Assembly: GCA_016790635.1 (NCBI GenBank)
Contig: JAEUOR010000034.1
Span: forward strand, 1-64,000
Direction: 5' to 3'
Length of the DNA stretch: 64,000 nt
Origin: Burkholderiales bacterium
GTDB taxonomy: Bacteria > Pseudomonadota > Gammaproteobacteria > Burkholderiales > JAEUOS01
Shown in pieces: positions 26,803 through 36,326 of this stretch. A model generated the notes under the pieces. It did no database searches. It was given only the letters and a program-made list of their open reading frames with translations, and had not been told where the DNA came from. Position 1 is the first letter of the stretch. Each line of letters begins with the position of its first letter. Both the position numbers and the translations under genes were made by a program.

Positions 26803-27288
26803 ATGCCCGTCATCCAGATCCTCCAGACCCTGCTCGTCTTCCTGATCGGCGCCTTCGCCGCGCTTGTGGCGTGGAACAACGTGGCTGACCCGCGCTCGAA
26901 CCTGCGCTTTGTCGAACATCTGATGCGCATGGACACGATCTTCCCCGACAGCCGCCTCAAGTCGCGCGCGATCGATTCGCCCTTTATGCACCGGCTGGCG
27001 TTTGCCGCGATCGTCATCGTCGAAGGCCTGACCGCCCTCCTGTGCCTGGCGGGCGCAGTGCGCCTGGGGCTCGTGTGGGGCGCGCCGGCCGATGCATTCC
27101 ACGCCGCCAAGGACCTGGCGTTTGCCGGACTGGGCCTGGGCTTTGCCCTCTGGTTCGGCGGCTTCATGGTCGTGGGCGGGCAGTGGTTCGCCAGCTGGCA
27201 GTCCAAGGACTGGAACGGGCGCGAATCCGCGTTCATGTTCTATTCCGCGATCGGCATCGCGATGCTGGTCCTGCTGCATCGCGCCTGA
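26803..27288 (+). CDS. DUF2165 family small membrane protein
   Basis: The 161-residue protein has four predicted membrane helices (about 6-24, 63-85, 100-122 and 143-160) and the family pattern WNNVADPRSNLRFVEHLMRMDT followed by DWNGRESAFMFY. DUF2165 members are inner-membrane proteins of unknown function, often predicted as small integral membrane proteins. ATG 26803 gives the normal N-terminus. It is divergent from the GntR regulator and could also respond to the operator between them. Confidence 0.83.
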   Translation: MPVIQILQTLLVFLIGAFAALVAWNNVADPRSNLRFVEHLMRMDTIFPDSRLKSRAIDSPFMHRLAFAAIVIVEGLTALLCLAGAVRLGLVWGAPADAFHAAKDLAFAGLGLGFALWFGGFMVVGGQWFASWQSKDWNGRESAFMFYSAIGIAMLVLLHRA

Positions 27289-27349
27289 GCTCGGAGCCTC
27301 CCCGCCGCAGGCTGGCCGCCGCCGGCCGGCTCTCCCGGGCAGGCCCTTT

Positions 27350-27394
27350 TTGTAAGGCAAATTCCTACAAGACCGCGGGGTGTACTTCCTACAC
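27350..27394. repeat. Paired TTCCTACA elements with inverted partners
   Basis: TTCCTACA occurs at 27362-27369 and again at 27386-27393. The first copy faces TTGTAAGG (27350-27357), forming an imperfect inverted repeat; the second lies in GTGTA-N5-TACAC (27380-27394). The two centres are about 27 bases apart. They precede a small open reading frame by roughly 80 bases. They may be paired protein sites or a leader structure; identity unknown. Confidence 0.4.
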
Positions 27395-27469
27395 GGCATG
27401 CGGGTTTTTCCCGGCTTTCGCATAGCCCCTTCGGGCCATACGATGTCGCATCCAACCCCGGGGCCGACC

Positions 27470-27736
27470 ATGATTGAACGCTTGTCCAACTGGCTTTTGC
27501 TGCGCCTGATGAAACACCGCGCCGAGCGTCATTCCGGATGCAGCATCGACCTTCTTCGCTTGCGTTCCGACCCCGAGTACGCCGATGCGATCCGCATGCT
27601 CGCGCAATTCACCCTGGACAGCGAACTGCGCGCGATGGGAGCGCTGGCCACGAGGTCAAGCGGCCAAGCCGACAAGGGCACTGACGCCGGCCTACGCGCC
27701 GCACAGGTCATTCCGCTGCGACGCGCGGCTGCCTAG
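27470..27736 (+). CDS. Small hypothetical protein
   Basis: This possible 88-residue protein begins MIERLSNWLLLRLMKHRAER, an amphipathic helix, and continues with LRLRSDPEYADAIRMLAQFTLDSELRAMGAL, also helical. GGGG lies eight bases upstream; ATG 27443 would add nine residues. I do not recognise the family. It is the only reading frame in the 27289-27785 gap that looks protein-like, and it lies downstream of the paired repeats. It could still be spurious. Confidence 0.4.
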   Translation: MIERLSNWLLLRLMKHRAERHSGCSIDLLRLRSDPEYADAIRMLAQFTLDSELRAMGALATRSSGQADKGTDAGLRAAQVIPLRRAAA

Positions 27737-27785
27737 AGAAACCTCCCCCCGCGTTGCGCTGATCGGCGAACAGCGCATTGCGGGT

Positions 27786-28775
27786 TCACAGCGAGGCGAT
27801 ATCGATCAGCACCTTGCCGGTCACTGCCGCCTCGACTGCCTGGTGCGCCCCCGCCGCCTGATCGAAGCGAAAGTGGTGATAGCGCGGATGCTGCGCGGTC
27901 CCGCTCATCAGCCAATCGTGGATGTCGCGCGCGGCCGCTTCCATCGCGCTTTGCGGCATCTCGTAGACGAACACCCACAAGACCTGCAGGTTCTTGAACA
28001 TCATCGGATAGAACGGGATCGCCGGTTCCGGTGCCGCCATCGATGCGTAGGTCGCGAGCGAGCCGCTGTCCTTGAGGAGTGCCACACTGGCCTTGAGGTT
28101 GGCACCGAAATCGACCTCGACGATATGGTCGACTCCAGCCTCCCCGGTCAAGGCCTTGACGCGCGCGACCACGTCCTCGCTCTTGTAGTTGACGACTTCA
28201 TGGGCACCGGCACGCCGGGCCTCGGCGGCTTTGTCGGCACCGGAGACGGTGGCGATGACGCGAGCCCCGCCACGCCGCGCAAGCTGGATGGCATAGAAGC
28301 CGACCGCGCCGGCACCGCCGGTCACGAGCACGGTCTTGCCGGTCACGCTGCCGCAGCCGAACACGGCGCGGTGCGCGGTCATGGCCGGCACGCCCAGGCC
28401 CGCGCCGACTTCGAACGATGTGACGTCCGGCAGGCGGAACGCACGTGCTGACGGGGTGACGGTGTATTCGGCCGCGGTCCCGAGGGGTCGCATCCAGCCG
28501 GTGCTGTGCAGCCAGACCCGTTCACCGACGCGGGACGCGTCGACCCCCTGCCCCACGGCGTCGATCACCCCGGCGCCGTCGTTGTTGGGGATGGCCCACG
28601 GGAACGCCAGCTTTTGTGTGGGCGAACCCATGCGGCGCTTGACATCCGATGGGTTGACCCCGGACACCGCGACCCTGACCCGCACTTCGCCCGGTCCGGG
28701 AATGGGCGTCGGACGCTCGCCAAACTGGAGCACCTCGGCCGCCGGGCCATTTTTTTCGAACCAGACTGCCTGCAT
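27786..28775 (-). CDS. Quinone oxidoreductase-like medium-chain reductase
   Basis: The 329-residue protein belongs to the zinc-free MDR family related to NADPH:quinone reductase. It has the N-terminal GroES-like fold (VSGVNPSDVKRRMG) and the cofactor motif VLVTGGAGAVGFYAIQLA around residue 150. No catalytic-zinc cysteines are seen. It ends the TetR-controlled leftward gene set, 113 bases after a crotonase gene, and may reduce an enone or quinone produced there. AGGAGGA precedes the start. Confidence 0.88.
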   Translation of the reverse strand: MQAVWFEKNGPAAEVLQFGERPTPIPGPGEVRVRVAVSGVNPSDVKRRMGSPTQKLAFPWAIPNNDGAGVIDAVGQGVDASRVGERVWLHSTGWMRPLGTAAEYTVTPSARAFRLPDVTSFEVGAGLGVPAMTAHRAVFGCGSVTGKTVLVTGGAGAVGFYAIQLARRGGARVIATVSGADKAAEARRAGAHEVVNYKSEDVVARVKALTGEAGVDHIVEVDFGANLKASVALLKDSGSLATYASMAAPEPAIPFYPMMFKNLQVLWVFVYEMPQSAMEAAARDIHDWLMSGTAQHPRYHHFRFDQAAGAHQAVEAAVTGKVLIDIASL

Positions 28776-28888
28776 CGCATTCCTCCTACTTGCCTGTCAA
28801 AGGGGGCGGGATTCTGCCTGGAAAGCCAGCATCGCCTCGTGATGATGCTGGCGAATCGTGACGGGTTGGTGGTACGAATCGTCCATGC

Positions 28889-29689
<801 letters not shown>

Positions 29690-29756
29690 GGATCGATTCT
29701 CGGCGACGTCTTGGAATATCGTCTGCGGAAGATACCAGTCATGCCTGCCGCGGGAC

Positions 29757-31997
29757 TCAGGCCCCGGCATCACGCATGGCACGCCAGACCCTGGGGGCTG
29801 TCAGCGGCATGTCCAGATGCGCGACGCCCAGCGGGGCGAGTGCGTCGAGCACGGCGTTGACCACCGCCGGCGGCGCGCCGATGCTGCCGCCCTCGCCTGC
29901 GCCCTTGGCACCGAGCGGATTGGTGGTGCAGGGCGAGGTCTCGTCGAGCCGCACGTCCACGTGTCGCAGGGCCCCGGCGCGCGGCAACGCATAGTCCATG
30001 AAGGAGCCGCTTTGCAATTGGCCGGTGGCGCGTTCATAGACGATCGCTTCGCTCAAGGCCTGCCCGATGCCCTGCACGATCGCCCCCTCGGCCTGGCCAT
30101 GCACGATGACCGGGTTGACCACCACGCCGACATCGTCGATGGCCGTAAAGCGCGTCACCTCGACCGCTCCGGTGTCGCGATCGATCTCGACCTCGCAGAT
30201 GTGGCAGCCATTGGGCCAGCTGAAGGCGCTGACCTTGACCTTGCCCTCGACTTCCACTCGCCCGCCGCGCGCGGCCGCGTACTCGAACCAGCCGGTGCCG
30301 CGCGGGTTGGCCCCGGCGGCCTGTGCCTGCGCGTGGAGCGCTTCACAGGCGTGCAGTATGGCCGAGCCGCCGATGAAGAGCGAGCGCGAACCGCCGCTGC
30401 CGCCGCCGCGCGCGATCTGGTCGGTGTCACCCTGGACGATGCGTACCTGGTCCAGGGGGACACCCAGCCGGTCGACGACGAGTTGGGCGTAGGCGGTCTC
30501 CAGCCCCTGGCCCATATTCTGCGTACCGGAATAGATCGCGATGCCTGCGGTGGTCAGTTCCAGGCGCACCGACTCCACCGGATTGGCCGCGCCGGTGGAT
30601 TCGATGAAATAGGCCAGTCCGCGTCCCGCGAGGCGCCCGCGCGAATGCGCATCCAGGCGCCGCTCAAGGTGACCGTCCCAGTCGGCGGCATCGAGCGCCA
30701 GGGTCATGACGCGGGCGAAGTCGCCGCTGTCATAGACCTCGCCCATGGCGGTCATAAACGGCATTTCCGACTTGGCGATCATGTTCTTGCGGCGCAGGGT
30801 ATTGGCGTCGATGCCGCTGACGCGCGCCGCCGCATCCACCAGGCGCTCCATGAGGAAGATGGCCTCCGGGCGGCCCGCACCGCGATACGCCTCGACCGGC
30901 GCGGTATGCGTCTGTACCACCTGCACCTCCAGGCGCAGCAGTGGCGTGCGGTAGACGCCGGCCAGGGGCTTGGTGCCGGCCAGGGTCGGGATCACCGCCC
31001 CCAGATAAGAAAGATACGCGCCGACGTTCGCCAGTGTCTTGACACGCAGCGCCAGGAAGCGACCTTCGCCATCCAGGGCTAGCTCGGCGTCGCTGGCGTT
31101 GTCGCGTCCGTGGCTGTCGGCCAGGAAGGCCTCGGCCCGCGAGGCGACCCAGCGCACCGGGCAATGCAGCGCGCGCGCCGCGAGTGCGACAGCGACGTAC
31201 TCCGGATAGAGAAAGCTCTTGGCGCCGAAGCCGCCGCCGATGTCCTCGACGATCACCCGTACTCGCTCGGCGCCGATGCCGAAAATGATGTCGCCCAATT
31301 GCTGGCGCGCCAAATGGGGATTCTGGCAACCGATGCGCAGCGTCAGCCGCCTGTCGCTCCAGTCCGCCAGCGCGGCGCGCGGTTCCAGCGCGTTGGCGAT
31401 CACGCGATTGTTGACGACCTGAATGCGCGCCACATGCGCCGCCATGGCGAAGGCCGCGTCGACGGCGGCGGCGTCGCCGCGTTCAAACCAGCCAAGGGCA
31501 TTGTCGGGGGCAGCGGCGTTGACCCTGGGCGCGTCGGCGCTGATCGCGTCGCGCACGTCGGCCACCGCATCCTGCGCTTCCCATTCGATTGCGACCATTT
31601 CGGCCGCATCCTGCGCCGCCTGCGGCGAATCGGCCACCACCATCGCAACTGCTTCGCCGACGTGGCGCGCAAAGCCGCTCGCCAGCGCGTGCCTGGCGGG
31701 CGGCTGCATCGGCTTCCCGTCAGCGCGCTTGATCATGGGCGCGAAGGGCAAGGGTTTGACATCGGCAGCTTCCAGATCGGCGTGGGTGAACACCCCGCGC
31801 ACTCCGGGCATTGCGCGCGCCGCCGCGGTGTCGATGGCGACGATCAGCGCATGCGCATGCGGCGACCGCACAAAGGCCGCATGCAGCATGCCGGATGGCG
31901 CGTTGTCGGCCGTGAAGCGGCCCTGACCGGTCACGAAGCGCCGGTCCTCGACCCGCGCCACCGGTGCACCGATGCCGCCGGATGCCACGTGGCGCAT
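29757..31997 (-). CDS. Xanthine dehydrogenase/CoxL-like molybdopterin subunit, apparently orphan
   Basis: The 746-residue protein is the large molybdenum-cofactor subunit of the aerobic CO dehydrogenase/xanthine dehydrogenase family. The cofactor loop GGGFGAK is at 254-260, the substrate-side loop AYRGAGR at 370-376 and the catalytic Glu702 in [16 protein letters not shown] rather than AYXCSFR shows it is not a true CO dehydrogenase. The FAD and 2Fe-2S subunit genes that normally accompany it are missing from the window, although a CoxG-like gene lies 4.3 kb away. The start shares one base with the upstream crotonase stop. It probably hydroxylates a CoA ester or heterocycle. Confidence 0.9.
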   Translation of the reverse strand: MRHVASGGIGAPVARVEDRRFVTGQGRFTADNAPSGMLHAAFVRSPHAHALIVAIDTAAARAMPGVRGVFTHADLEAADVKPLPFAPMIKRADGKPMQPPARHALASGFARHVGEAVAMVVADSPQAAQDAAEMVAIEWEAQDAVADVRDAISADAPRVNAAAPDNALGWFERGDAAAVDAAFAMAAHVARIQVVNNRVIANALEPRAALADWSDRRLTLRIGCQNPHLARQQLGDIIFGIGAERVRVIVEDIGGGFGAKSFLYPEYVAVALAARALHCPVRWVASRAEAFLADSHGRDNASDAELALDGEGRFLALRVKTLANVGAYLSYLGAVIPTLAGTKPLAGVYRTPLLRLEVQVVQTHTAPVEAYRGAGRPEAIFLMERLVDAAARVSGIDANTLRRKNMIAKSEMPFMTAMGEVYDSGDFARVMTLALDAADWDGHLERRLDAHSRGRLAGRGLAYFIESTGAANPVESVRLELTTAGIAIYSGTQNMGQGLETAYAQLVVDRLGVPLDQVRIVQGDTDQIARGGGSGGSRSLFIGGSAILHACEALHAQAQAAGANPRGTGWFEYAAARGGRVEVEGKVKVSAFSWPNGCHICEVEIDRDTGAVEVTRFTAIDDVGVVVNPVIVHGQAEGAIVQGIGQALSEAIVYERATGQLQSGSFMDYALPRAGALRHVDVRLDETSPCTTNPLGAKGAGEGGSIGAPPAVVNAVLDALAPLGVAHLDMPLTAPRVWRAMRDAGA

Positions 31998-32791
31998 CAG
32001 GCCTCAGTCTTTCGCGCCGGCCAATCGACCGGGCGCTTTTCGTGAAATGCCCGGATCCCGCCGCGAAAATCCTCGGTCAGAAGGATGTTGCCGACCGCCG
32101 CGTTGCCGTAGGCGAGCGCCTGTTGCAAGGTCATGTCGCGCATGGCCTTGAAGGCCAGCTTGCCGCGCCGCGTTGCTTCGGGCGACTTGTCGATCAGGCG
32201 CGCGATCAGCCAGTCGAGCTTGGCGTCGAGTTCGGCGGCCGGCACAACGTAGTTGACAAGCCCCAATGTCAGCGCCTCGCGCGCATCGACCGGCTCGGCC
32301 GTCAGCATGAGTTCCAGCAGCTTGCGCTGGGGTACCAGGCGTTGCAGGTAGGCAAGCCCGAGGGTGTTGGCCAGCCCCACCTTGGCTTCGGGAATGCCGA
32401 ACATGGCACGTTCGGTCGCCACTGCCAGATCAACCATCGACAAGAGGGATAACCCGGGGGCCAGCGCGTGGCCGTTGACGCGCGCGACGATCGGTACCTG
32501 GCAGCGCTCGACCGCGTCGAATACCCGCGTGATCGGGTGGTTGAGCCAGTCGGGCGCGAGACCGCGCAGGCTGCGCTCCTCGTCGCTGGCCAGGTCGCCG
32601 CCGCCGCAAAAGAACTTCTCGCCGGCGCCGGTCAAGACGATGGCGCGCACCGCGGGGTCGGCCTGCGCGTCCTGGAAAGCTGTGATCATCTGCGGAAACA
32701 ACTCCCAGGTCACCTGGTTCATCGCCTTTGGGCGGTTGATGGTGAGCCAGCGCACCGCGCCGCGGGTTTCGGTCAATAGCAGGTCGGACAT
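31997..32791 (-). CDS. Crotonase-fold protein missing one catalytic glutamate
   Basis: The 264-residue protein has the crotonase pattern GEKFFCGGGDLAS for the oxyanion hole. In the first catalytic segment the Glu of hydratases is Ser (HALAPGLSLLSMVDLAVA); the second Glu is kept in MFGIPEAKVGL. It is therefore more likely an isomerase, hydrolase or lyase than a classical hydratase. ATG 32791 has GAGG before it; ATG 32818, which overlaps the ligase stop by four bases, is an alternative. It sits between the acyl-CoA ligase and the CoxL-like gene. Confidence 0.85.
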   Translation of the reverse strand: MSDLLLTETRGAVRWLTINRPKAMNQVTWELFPQMITAFQDAQADPAVRAIVLTGAGEKFFCGGGDLASDEERSLRGLAPDWLNHPITRVFDAVERCQVPIVARVNGHALAPGLSLLSMVDLAVATERAMFGIPEAKVGLANTLGLAYLQRLVPQRKLLELMLTAEPVDAREALTLGLVNYVVPAAELDAKLDWLIARLIDKSPEATRRGKLAFKAMRDMTLQQALAYGNAAVGNILLTEDFRGGIRAFHEKRPVDWPARKTEA

Positions 32792-32814
32792 GCTGGCCTC
32801 ACGAGCTTGCCTGG

Positions 32815-34332
32815 TCATTGCGGCCGGGATGGCCAATACAGTTCGCGCAGCTTGCGCTTCATGATCTTGCCGGACTCCTCGCGCGGCAGCGACTGCGCGA
32901 TCTCGACGACCCGGGGCAGCTTGTAGCCGGCGACCTTGTCGCGCAGGAAGGCGCGGATGGACTGCGCATCCAATGCAGCGCCGGGCAGCGGCAGAACGTG
33001 GGCACAGACGGCCTCGCCGAACTCGGCATCGGGAATGCCGAACACCGCGCTGTCGGCCACGCCAGGCATCAGGGCCAGTGCGGCTTCGATCTCGGCCGGG
33101 TAGATGTTGACCCCGCCGGATATCACCATATCGCGGCGCCGGTCACCGAGGAACAGGTAGCCCTCGGCGTCCAGGTAGCCGACATCGCCGCAGGTGATGA
33201 GTCCATCGCGCCCCGCCTCGGCGCGCTTGTCCGGCAGGTTGTGATACGTGAAGTCCGGGTAGTTGGGGTTCACCGCATAGATCTCGCCGGTCGCGCCGGC
33301 CGGCAGCTTTTTCCCGGCCTCGTCGTAGATGGCGATGCGCGCGTCTGGCACGGCGCGGCCCAGCGTGCCGGGCCGCGCCAGCCACTCGGCGGCGGACACG
33401 CGCGTGATCGGCCCCAATTCGGTCGCGCCGTAGTAGTCGTAGATGCGTTCGCCCAGCCAGTCGATCATCGCGCGCTTGACTTCCGGCGGGCACGGCGCGG
33501 CGCCGTGTACCAGCCATTCGAGGCTCTTGAGCGTATAGCGCGCCCGCACCGCCTCCGGCAGGCGCAGCATGCGCACGAACATGGTCGGCACCATGAACAC
33601 ATGGGTGATGGATTCCGCGTCGATGGCGGCAAGCGTCGCCTCGGCGTCAAAGCGCGGCATGATCACCAGCGCGCCGCCGCCGCGCAGGCTGGACAGCGCC
33701 ATCGCGTTGGGCGCACCGTGGTACATCGGCGCCACCGCCAGCGTGCGCATGCCAGGCCGACTGCCGAACACATAGGCCATGACGGCCGCGACGCGCCTCT
33801 GCCCTGCGGCGTCCAGCGGCGGCCGGCGCACGCCCTTGGGTCGGCCCGTGGTGCCGGAGGTGTAAAGCATGGTCTGCGGCGCCGGCCGTGGCGCGCCTTG
33901 CCAGGGCCTCGCGGCCGCGAGGCGCATGCGCCAGTCCAGGGACGCCGGCGGGACGGCGTCCGCCGCGGGGATGCGATACGCATCCACCAGCTCTTGCGCA
34001 GTGGTCACGGCGAAACGCGCCACCCCGGGCGCTGCGGTCCCGAGCGACGACACGAGGTCGGCATGGCCGATCAACAGACACGCGCCGGAATCCTCCAGCA
34101 GGTAGGCAACTTCCTCGGGCCGCAGGTGCCAATTGACCGCCAGAACCGCCGCGCCGAGGCGTCCCGCGGCCATGGACAGCAAGGCGAACTCCGCGTCGTT
34201 GCGCATCAGGAGCGCCAGGGTGTCGCCGACGCCGAGGCCGGTCGCGGCGAGCGCCCCGGCATGCCTGGCGACCAGGTCCTCCATCTCCGCGGCGGCGATG
34301 CGCCGCTGCCCGAAAACGATGCGTTCGCTCAT
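32815..34332 (-). CDS. Acyl-CoA synthetase (AMP-forming, ANL superfamily)
   Basis: The 505-residue enzyme activates a carboxylic acid to its CoA thioester through an acyl-adenylate. The P-loop YTSGTTGRPKGV (157-168), the YYGATE motif, the hinge region GDVGYLDAEGYLFLGDRR and the C-terminal lysine in SGKIMKRKL are all present. The chain-length or ring preference cannot be read. It is the first gene of the leftward unit that includes two crotonases and the CoxL-like subunit, and it is divergent from tetR with a palindrome between them. Confidence 0.92.
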   Translation of the reverse strand: MSERIVFGQRRIAAAEMEDLVARHAGALAATGLGVGDTLALLMRNDAEFALLSMAAGRLGAAVLAVNWHLRPEEVAYLLEDSGACLLIGHADLVSSLGTAAPGVARFAVTTAQELVDAYRIPAADAVPPASLDWRMRLAAARPWQGAPRPAPQTMLYTSGTTGRPKGVRRPPLDAAGQRRVAAVMAYVFGSRPGMRTLAVAPMYHGAPNAMALSSLRGGGALVIMPRFDAEATLAAIDAESITHVFMVPTMFVRMLRLPEAVRARYTLKSLEWLVHGAAPCPPEVKRAMIDWLGERIYDYYGATELGPITRVSAAEWLARPGTLGRAVPDARIAIYDEAGKKLPAGATGEIYAVNPNYPDFTYHNLPDKRAEAGRDGLITCGDVGYLDAEGYLFLGDRRRDMVISGGVNIYPAEIEAALALMPGVADSAVFGIPDAEFGEAVCAHVLPLPGAALDAQSIRAFLRDKVAGYKLPRVVEIAQSLPREESGKIMKRKLRELYWPSRPQ

Positions 34333-34424
34333 GGTGTCGCACGATCGCCAGGCAGCGGCCACGCGCGGACGTGAAGGAGAGTGGACATGCTTGTCAGGGA
34401 CGGCGCATCGTGTCATGCTATCCA

Positions 34425-34438
34425 TGACTGATCAGTCA
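34425..34438. promoter_or_regulatory. Palindromic operator between acyl-CoA ligase and tetR
   Basis: TGACTGATCAGTCA is a perfect 14-base palindrome, 92 bases from the ligase start and 48 from the tetR start. TTGTCA at 34391 could be a -35 box for tetR. The position in the divergent gap is what a TetR regulator controlling both directions would use. Confidence 0.65.
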
Positions 34439-34486
34439 GTCAACCTCGTTTTGCCACCGCCCGGAATCTTCCGCCAGGAGCAGCGC

Positions 34487-35149
34487 ATGCAAGCTGTCCC
34501 CGCCAACCGCCGTCACATCGGCGCCAAGGCGCGCCGCATCACCGCCAACGTCAAGGACAGCTCGCTCATCGGCGAGCGGCGCGACCAGATCGTCAATGCC
34601 GCGATCGCGGTTTTCCTGGACCGTGGCTTCGCGGCCGCGACCATGCGCGACGTCGGCCTCCGAGCCGGTCTTTCGCAGGGCACGCTGTACAACTACGTCC
34701 GCACCAAGGAGGACACCCTCTACCTGGTGTGCGACCGCGCGGTCACCCACTACACCGAGCAAATCGCCCGCGCCATCGACGGCGCGACCGACCCGCGCGA
34801 ACGCCTGACCCGTGCAGTGCGCGCCGTGGTGCGTGCCCAGTTCGACCACCGCCACAACATCCTGATCGTGCTGCGCGAGGCGCACCTGCTGGACGCGCGT
34901 TCGCGCGAGGCGGTGCGCCGCCGCGTGGATGTGTTCTTGGACGAGATCGTCGCCATCGTCTCTGCCGGGCTGGCCGACGCACCGCGCCGGCGCGCGTCGG
35001 CACGCCTCCTGGCCGAGGCGGTGACGTATCTGCCCACACTCTTCGCCATGCGCCCGTGGCGCCTGAAAGACGAGGGAGGCAGCGAAAAAGTCATCGACGG
35101 CCTGGTGGACATCCTGCTGGCCGCGCTGCGCATCGAGCAACCTGCCTGA
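34487..35149 (+). CDS. TetR family transcriptional regulator
   Basis: The 220-residue regulator has a helix-turn-helix at about residues 50-75 (FAAATMRDVGLRAGLSQGTLYNYVRTKE) after a basic N-terminal arm (NRRHIGAKARRI). The C-terminal helices should bind an acyl-CoA or similar ligand, judging by the operon it faces. ATG 34487 is fixed by CAGGAG seven bases upstream; earlier in-frame ATGs would place the operator inside the gene. It likely represses the divergent acyl-CoA operon and itself. Confidence 0.9.
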   Translation: MQAVPANRRHIGAKARRITANVKDSSLIGERRDQIVNAAIAVFLDRGFAAATMRDVGLRAGLSQGTLYNYVRTKEDTLYLVCDRAVTHYTEQIARAIDGATDPRERLTRAVRAVVRAQFDHRHNILIVLREAHLLDARSREAVRRRVDVFLDEIVAIVSAGLADAPRRRASARLLAEAVTYLPTLFAMRPWRLKDEGGSEKVIDGLVDILLAALRIEQPA

Positions 35150-35181
35150 CCCCCGAATCTCACAATCATCGGAGACAAGCC

Positions 35182-36144
35182 ATGCGTTCACAGTTCGTCG
35201 TTGCCCTCGCCGTCTGCCTCGCAGTGTGCAACCCCGTTCATGTCGCGGCGCAGGGCTTTCCGGACAAGCCGATGCGCCTGGTCGTGCCCTTCCCACCCGG
35301 CGGTCTGGTCGATTCCCTGGCACGCGTGGTCGCAGAAGGCATGCGCGCCGAACTGGGCCACCCGGTGGTGGTGGAGAACCGCGCCGGCGCAGCCGGCAAG
35401 ATCGGCGCTCAGGCGGTCGCGACTTCACCGCCCGACGGCTACACCATGCTGCTCTCCAACGGCACGACCCACGGCACCCTGCCGGTGGTCGACCCGAGTT
35501 TCGATGCGGTACGCGATTTCGTCTCGGTGAGCGTCGTCACCCTCACGCCCTTCATCCTCGCCGCGCATCCGGACCTGAGGGCCGCCAACGTCGCCGACCT
35601 GCTGCGCCTTGCCAAAGCGCAGCCGGGCAAGCTCAACTACGCAACCCCGGGTTCAGGCTCGGCCAGTCACTTCGCCGGTGAACTCTTGAAGAGCCTCGGG
35701 CAGGTGGACATCGTCCATGTGCCCTACAAGGGGTTGGCCCCCGCACTCACTGACGTGCTGGGCGGGCGCGTCGAACTGATCTTCGATTCAACCATCCTGC
35801 AGCACCTGCGCTCGGGCAAGCTGAAGGCCTTGGCCACCACCGGCATGGAGCGCAGCCCGCTCCTGCCTGACGTGCCGACCTTGCACGAGTCGGGCTTGAC
35901 GGGATACGACATCGTCGGCTGGGCTGGCCTGTCGCTGCCGGCCAAGTCTCCAGCCGAAGCGGTCAGTCGCCTCAATGCCGCGGCGGTCAAGACGCTGGCT
36001 CAACCGGCCTTGCAGACGCGCATGCGCGAAATGGGCCTGGTGCCGGCATCCTCGTCACCGGCGCAAATGGACCGCCTGATCGCCGATTCGATCGCGCGCT
36101 ATCGCAAAATCGCCACCGACAACAAGCTCAAATTCGACCAGTAG
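35182..36144 (+). CDS. Bug/TctC family receptor (fourth in window)
   Basis: The 320-residue periplasmic receptor has a Sec signal peptide ending near VAAQG and the mature start FPDKPMRLVVPFPPGG. HVPYKGLAPALTDVLGG and LPDVPTLHESG are typical. GGAGA precedes ATG 35182, 32 bases after tetR, so it may be cotranscribed with it. The receptor may capture the acid that the divergent acyl-CoA synthetase activates. It has no permease genes nearby. Confidence 0.9.
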   Translation: MRSQFVVALAVCLAVCNPVHVAAQGFPDKPMRLVVPFPPGGLVDSLARVVAEGMRAELGHPVVVENRAGAAGKIGAQAVATSPPDGYTMLLSNGTTHGTLPVVDPSFDAVRDFVSVSVVTLTPFILAAHPDLRAANVADLLRLAKAQPGKLNYATPGSGSASHFAGELLKSLGQVDIVHVPYKGLAPALTDVLGGRVELIFDSTILQHLRSGKLKALATTGMERSPLLPDVPTLHESGLTGYDIVGWAGLSLPAKSPAEAVSRLNAAAVKTLAQPALQTRMREMGLVPASSSPAQMDRLIADSIARYRKIATDNKLKFDQ

Positions 36145-36326
36145 GGGCGCATGGGCATGCACATCGACCGGGATGTGCCAATCGCCAACGACGAAGGCGT
36201 GCTGCTGCGCGCCGTCGTCCTTCGCCTGGGGAGCGACAGCGCCCCACGGGTGCAGCCTGCGGGTACGCGACGGGCAGTGCGTACAATGCGTACTCCCGCT
36301 GTCACATCTTCTCGCAGGCTCACCGC

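Noticed and set aside
29757..31997. Aerobic CO dehydrogenase (coxL) as the function
   Set aside because: The active-site loop is AYRGAGR, not the CO-oxidising AYXCSFR form, and coxS/coxM are missing.
36145..36326. A promoter for coxG from TACAAT at 36282-36287
   Set aside because: No acceptable -35 element lies at 16-18 bases, so the -10 match alone is not enough.
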